Positions 62,242-64,000 of a DNA stretch of 64,000 bases are shown here, piece by piece (position 1 is the first letter of the stretch; each line of letters begins with the position of its first letter). The notes beneath the pieces are model-generated. The model was not told where the DNA came from. It worked only from the letters and a program-made list of their open reading frames with translations, and searched no databases. The position numbers and the translations under genes are program-made. Source of the DNA: Aristolochia californica (taxonomy: Eukaryota > Streptophyta > Magnoliopsida > Piperales > Aristolochiaceae); assembly GCA_029961685.1 (NCBI GenBank), contig JARWKL010000011.1, forward strand, positions 2,048,501 through 2,112,500, given 5' to 3'.

Positions 62242-62457
62242 AGGAAAAAAACTGCCCTCATTATTGAGATTGTATCCCGTCAGAGCCATGCATTATTGAG
62301 CATGAGATACGTCCTATCTCTGGAGGGTGAATGGGACCATGCTCTCCAGCTTTATAATCGAGCCCTCACGACATTAGCAGATCCCAATTCCTCAGGGTTG
62401 GGTCACCCTAATGCTTGCAAAGCTCGTTTCAATCTCATGGCAAAGCCTGGTTTCTAG
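62242..62457 (+). pseudogene. Short open frame resembling a TPR-protein fragment
   Basis: The frame is open for 71 codons, ending in TAG; an internal ATG at 62302 would give 51 residues. The stretch GEWDHALQLYNRAL fits the tetratricopeptide helix consensus well (small, aromatic, Ala, Ala positions). The surrounding codons look protein-like rather than AT-rich chance sequence. No neighbouring exon was found, so it is most likely an orphan exon or a captured or broken gene fragment. The parent gene is not identified. Confidence 0.35.
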
Positions 62458-62705
62458 GACATAAGATTGTAATCAGGTTGTTCATAGACATGGGACAGCT
62501 TATGCAAAACCTGGCATTAATTTCCAGAGCTACAGATTTTGGAATTATTTTACGAATACTTGTACAACAGAGAGCTTATTATATATAAAAACTTGTCTAA
62601 CATATTCAGACCATATATAACTGACACTTCTTAATAAAAGCACTCAGAAATTCAGACTGTAGTGGAACACCATGAGAAATGGGAACACAGAAAAAGAAGC
62701 TAGGT

Positions 62706-64000
62706 TCAAGGGGAAGGATGATAATACCTATAGATGCTAAAGAAAGTGTTGATGAGGGTGAGAGACAGTGCCACAACTGCTGCTGCCACTGAGACGATCG
62801 CCCAGGGATTACCGAAATAGTCACGATTGAGCTTCGCTCGCCACATATTCCATGGAATGTTTGAGTAACAGATCACGTCATTCACCAGCAGAAGGTACTT
62901 GTCGTTTTTGTCTGGTTCGACTATCAGCCCCTTGCAAATCTCGTTGAACAGCAGCGCGATGTTCTGCTCGCTCCCCAGGCCATGATCGAGAATCCCATGC
63001 TCGTGGAGTATCTCCACGTCCTTGGCCGTGTTCACCACAAAGTCCATGAAGGCAGCGTACATGGTGAAGCATTTCCCGGATTGAGGATGGCCCTGCTCGA
63101 AAGCGATCAGGTTGCGCAGGAAGGTGTTTGTGTAGTGATCGACGATCAAATGGGGGATTTCCATCACTCCGTTCTGGAACTTGATATCCAGGAAGTTTTT
63201 CCCTTCGCCTTTTTTGAACTTGATGCCTGAGTCCTGAAGCCGCTGTGCTCGAGGGACGGTGGGTAGGGGCGTATGGGGCTGAATGTCCAGAGTGTCCTTT
63301 GATGGGTTGTGCTTGTTGAAGCTGGGAAGAAGAGAGCTGGACGAGAGGAGATTCTTCTTGATGTTCCTGGCTGGGTGTGAAGGTTGAGGTGGGACGAAGT
63401 GGGAGTGAACTAAATGAAGCAAGTGAAGGTGATTAGGTGCATCTGAGGATTGTTTCTGAGCTAGGCCTAGGGATGAATTCTGGTTGATGGCAAGGTACAG
63501 AGCTTTGAAGAAGCGCATGGCTAGATCAACCAGAGAAAGCTTTGTGCTCGGTTCGTTAAATTCATCAAAAATCTTCTGCAGGACGAAGAAAGGAAGCTGG
63601 TTCTCTGCTAGGAGCAAATCTCTGGCGACACATCGCACAACCCACGGAGTACAGTAACCAAATATTGGATCCGTCTCAGAACGATTCTTCCCAGTTTTAT
63701 TTGATATTCTGTCCTCGTATTTGAGGAAAAGCTCGAGAGTAAAGCAGCCATCCAGCAACAGCATCTCAGCGAACTCCTCCTCAACAGGATTGATATCAGA
63801 GTAGCATGTCTGTGCTCCGTTCACCAGTTTCCCAACTTCGAGGGCAATATCTTCCCAGTGGCGGTTGTACCGTGAGCACAAGGAAAGCAGGTACTGCCAT
63901 TTATGCTTCTCCATAGCTTTTAGCTTTTCATTGTGCCGGTGATACGGACCGATAGAGATGATCTCGGGCTCGTAGGCGCCTTCATCACCTCTGCGGATGA
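62706..64000 (-). CDS. DUF247 (UPF0481) membrane protein, 5' end beyond the window
   Basis: One open frame on the minus strand runs from the right edge to a stop at 62706, about 430 residues visible. The first ATG inside (63914) is not the true start, because upstream codons continue in frame with the family motif EIISIGPYH and end at the window boundary. DUF247 hallmarks follow: ENQLPFFVLQKIF, IPHLIVDHYTNTFLRNLIAFEQ, YAAFMDFVV, and a C-terminal membrane helix after FGNPWAIVSVAA. The middle (about 180-230) is a variable Ser/Pro/His-rich stretch. Cellular function is unknown for most members; some grass DUF247 genes act in self-incompatibility. No lesion was seen in the visible part. Confidence 0.92.
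   Translation of the reverse strand, partial: IRRGDEGAYEPEIISIGPYHRHNEKLKAMEKHKWQYLLSLCSRYNRHWEDIALEVGKLVNGAQTCYSDINPVEEEFAEMLLLDGCFTLELFLKYEDRISNKTGKNRSETDPIFGYCTPWVVRCVARDLLLAENQLPFFVLQKIFDEFNEPSTKLSLVDLAMRFFKALYLAINQNSSLGLAQKQSSDAPNHLHLLHLVHSHFVPPQPSHPARNIKKNLLSSSSLLPSFNKHNPSKDTLDIQPHTPLPTVPRAQRLQDSGIKFKKGEGKNFLDIKFQNGVMEIPHLIVDHYTNTFLRNLIAFEQGHPQSGKCFTMYAAFMDFVVNTAKDVEILHEHGILDHGLGSEQNIALLFNEICKGLIVEPDKNDKYLLLVNDVICYSNIPWNMWRAKLNRDYFGNPWAIVSVAAAVVALSLTLINTFFSIYRYYHPSP

Larger units (their letters stand above)
56628..62705. other. Repeat-rich intergenic region
   Basis: It contains an LTR end at about 57.5-57.7 kb, a pair of direct repeats at 59.0-59.8 kb, a C-rich dispersed repeat at 59.97-60.44 kb, a minisatellite at 60.64-61.2 kb, a Tourist-like MITE at 61.6 kb and a short open frame near 62.3 kb. 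The last 100-200 bp should include the DUF247 gene's 3' untranslated region. No complete gene was seen. Confidence 0.6.

Noticed and set aside
1..64000. tRNA, rRNA, snoRNA and CRISPR features
   Set aside because: None could be recognised by eye; no cloverleaf, conserved rRNA segment or regularly spaced array was seen.

Overview
This is nuclear DNA from a flowering plant. The evidence is spliced genes with GT-AG introns of up to about 3 kb, plant-specific families (CYP86A, GPAT4/6/8, PIP1 aquaporin, YODA-type MAPKKK, neprosin, DUF247), a plant-type (CCCTAAA)n tract, and many AT-rich transposon remnants. CYP86A and the acyltransferase are much more GC-rich at third codon positions than the other genes, as is common in monocots and some early-diverging angiosperms. 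I cannot name the species.

Layout from left to right. 1-6.8 kb holds repeats and then the CYP86A promoter and leader. CYP86A (fatty-acid omega-hydroxylase, intronless) lies at 6837-8528 (+). 12384-25176 (-) is an 11-exon plastid anion/ascorbate transporter of the PHT4;4/ANTR2 type, whose first intron carries a decayed copia gag-protease fragment. 28.5-37.1 kb (+) is a YODA/MAPKKK4-like kinase: an untranslated leader with a long intron and upstream AUGs, then 11 coding exons. 38750-40826 (-) is a two-exon bifunctional GPAT of the cutin clade, convergent with the kinase. 41-46.5 kb is mostly transposon debris. 46566-48913 (-) is a four-exon PIP1 aquaporin. 52567-56627 (-) is a neprosin-family gene that looks dead: two in-frame TGA codons, with exon 3 split by a 1505-bp Mutator-like element flanked by a perfect 9-bp target duplication. 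57-62.5 kb is repeats. 62706 to the right edge (-) is a 5'-truncated DUF247 gene.

Exon junctions were worked out by hand from splice dinucleotides, reading-frame continuity and family alignment. All five complete spliced or single-exon genes and the neprosin pseudogene close in frame across every junction. Functionally, CYP86A (omega-hydroxylation) and GPAT4/6/8 (sn-2 acyl transfer plus phosphatase) catalyse adjacent steps of cutin monomer synthesis about 30 kb apart. The other genes have no evident joint pathway. No wholly new system was found. The most informative region is 52.5-56.6 kb, where a MULE, a TRIM-like element and two nonsense codons have accumulated in one peptidase gene, and the MULE carries an internal tandem array shared with a second element near 43-44 kb.
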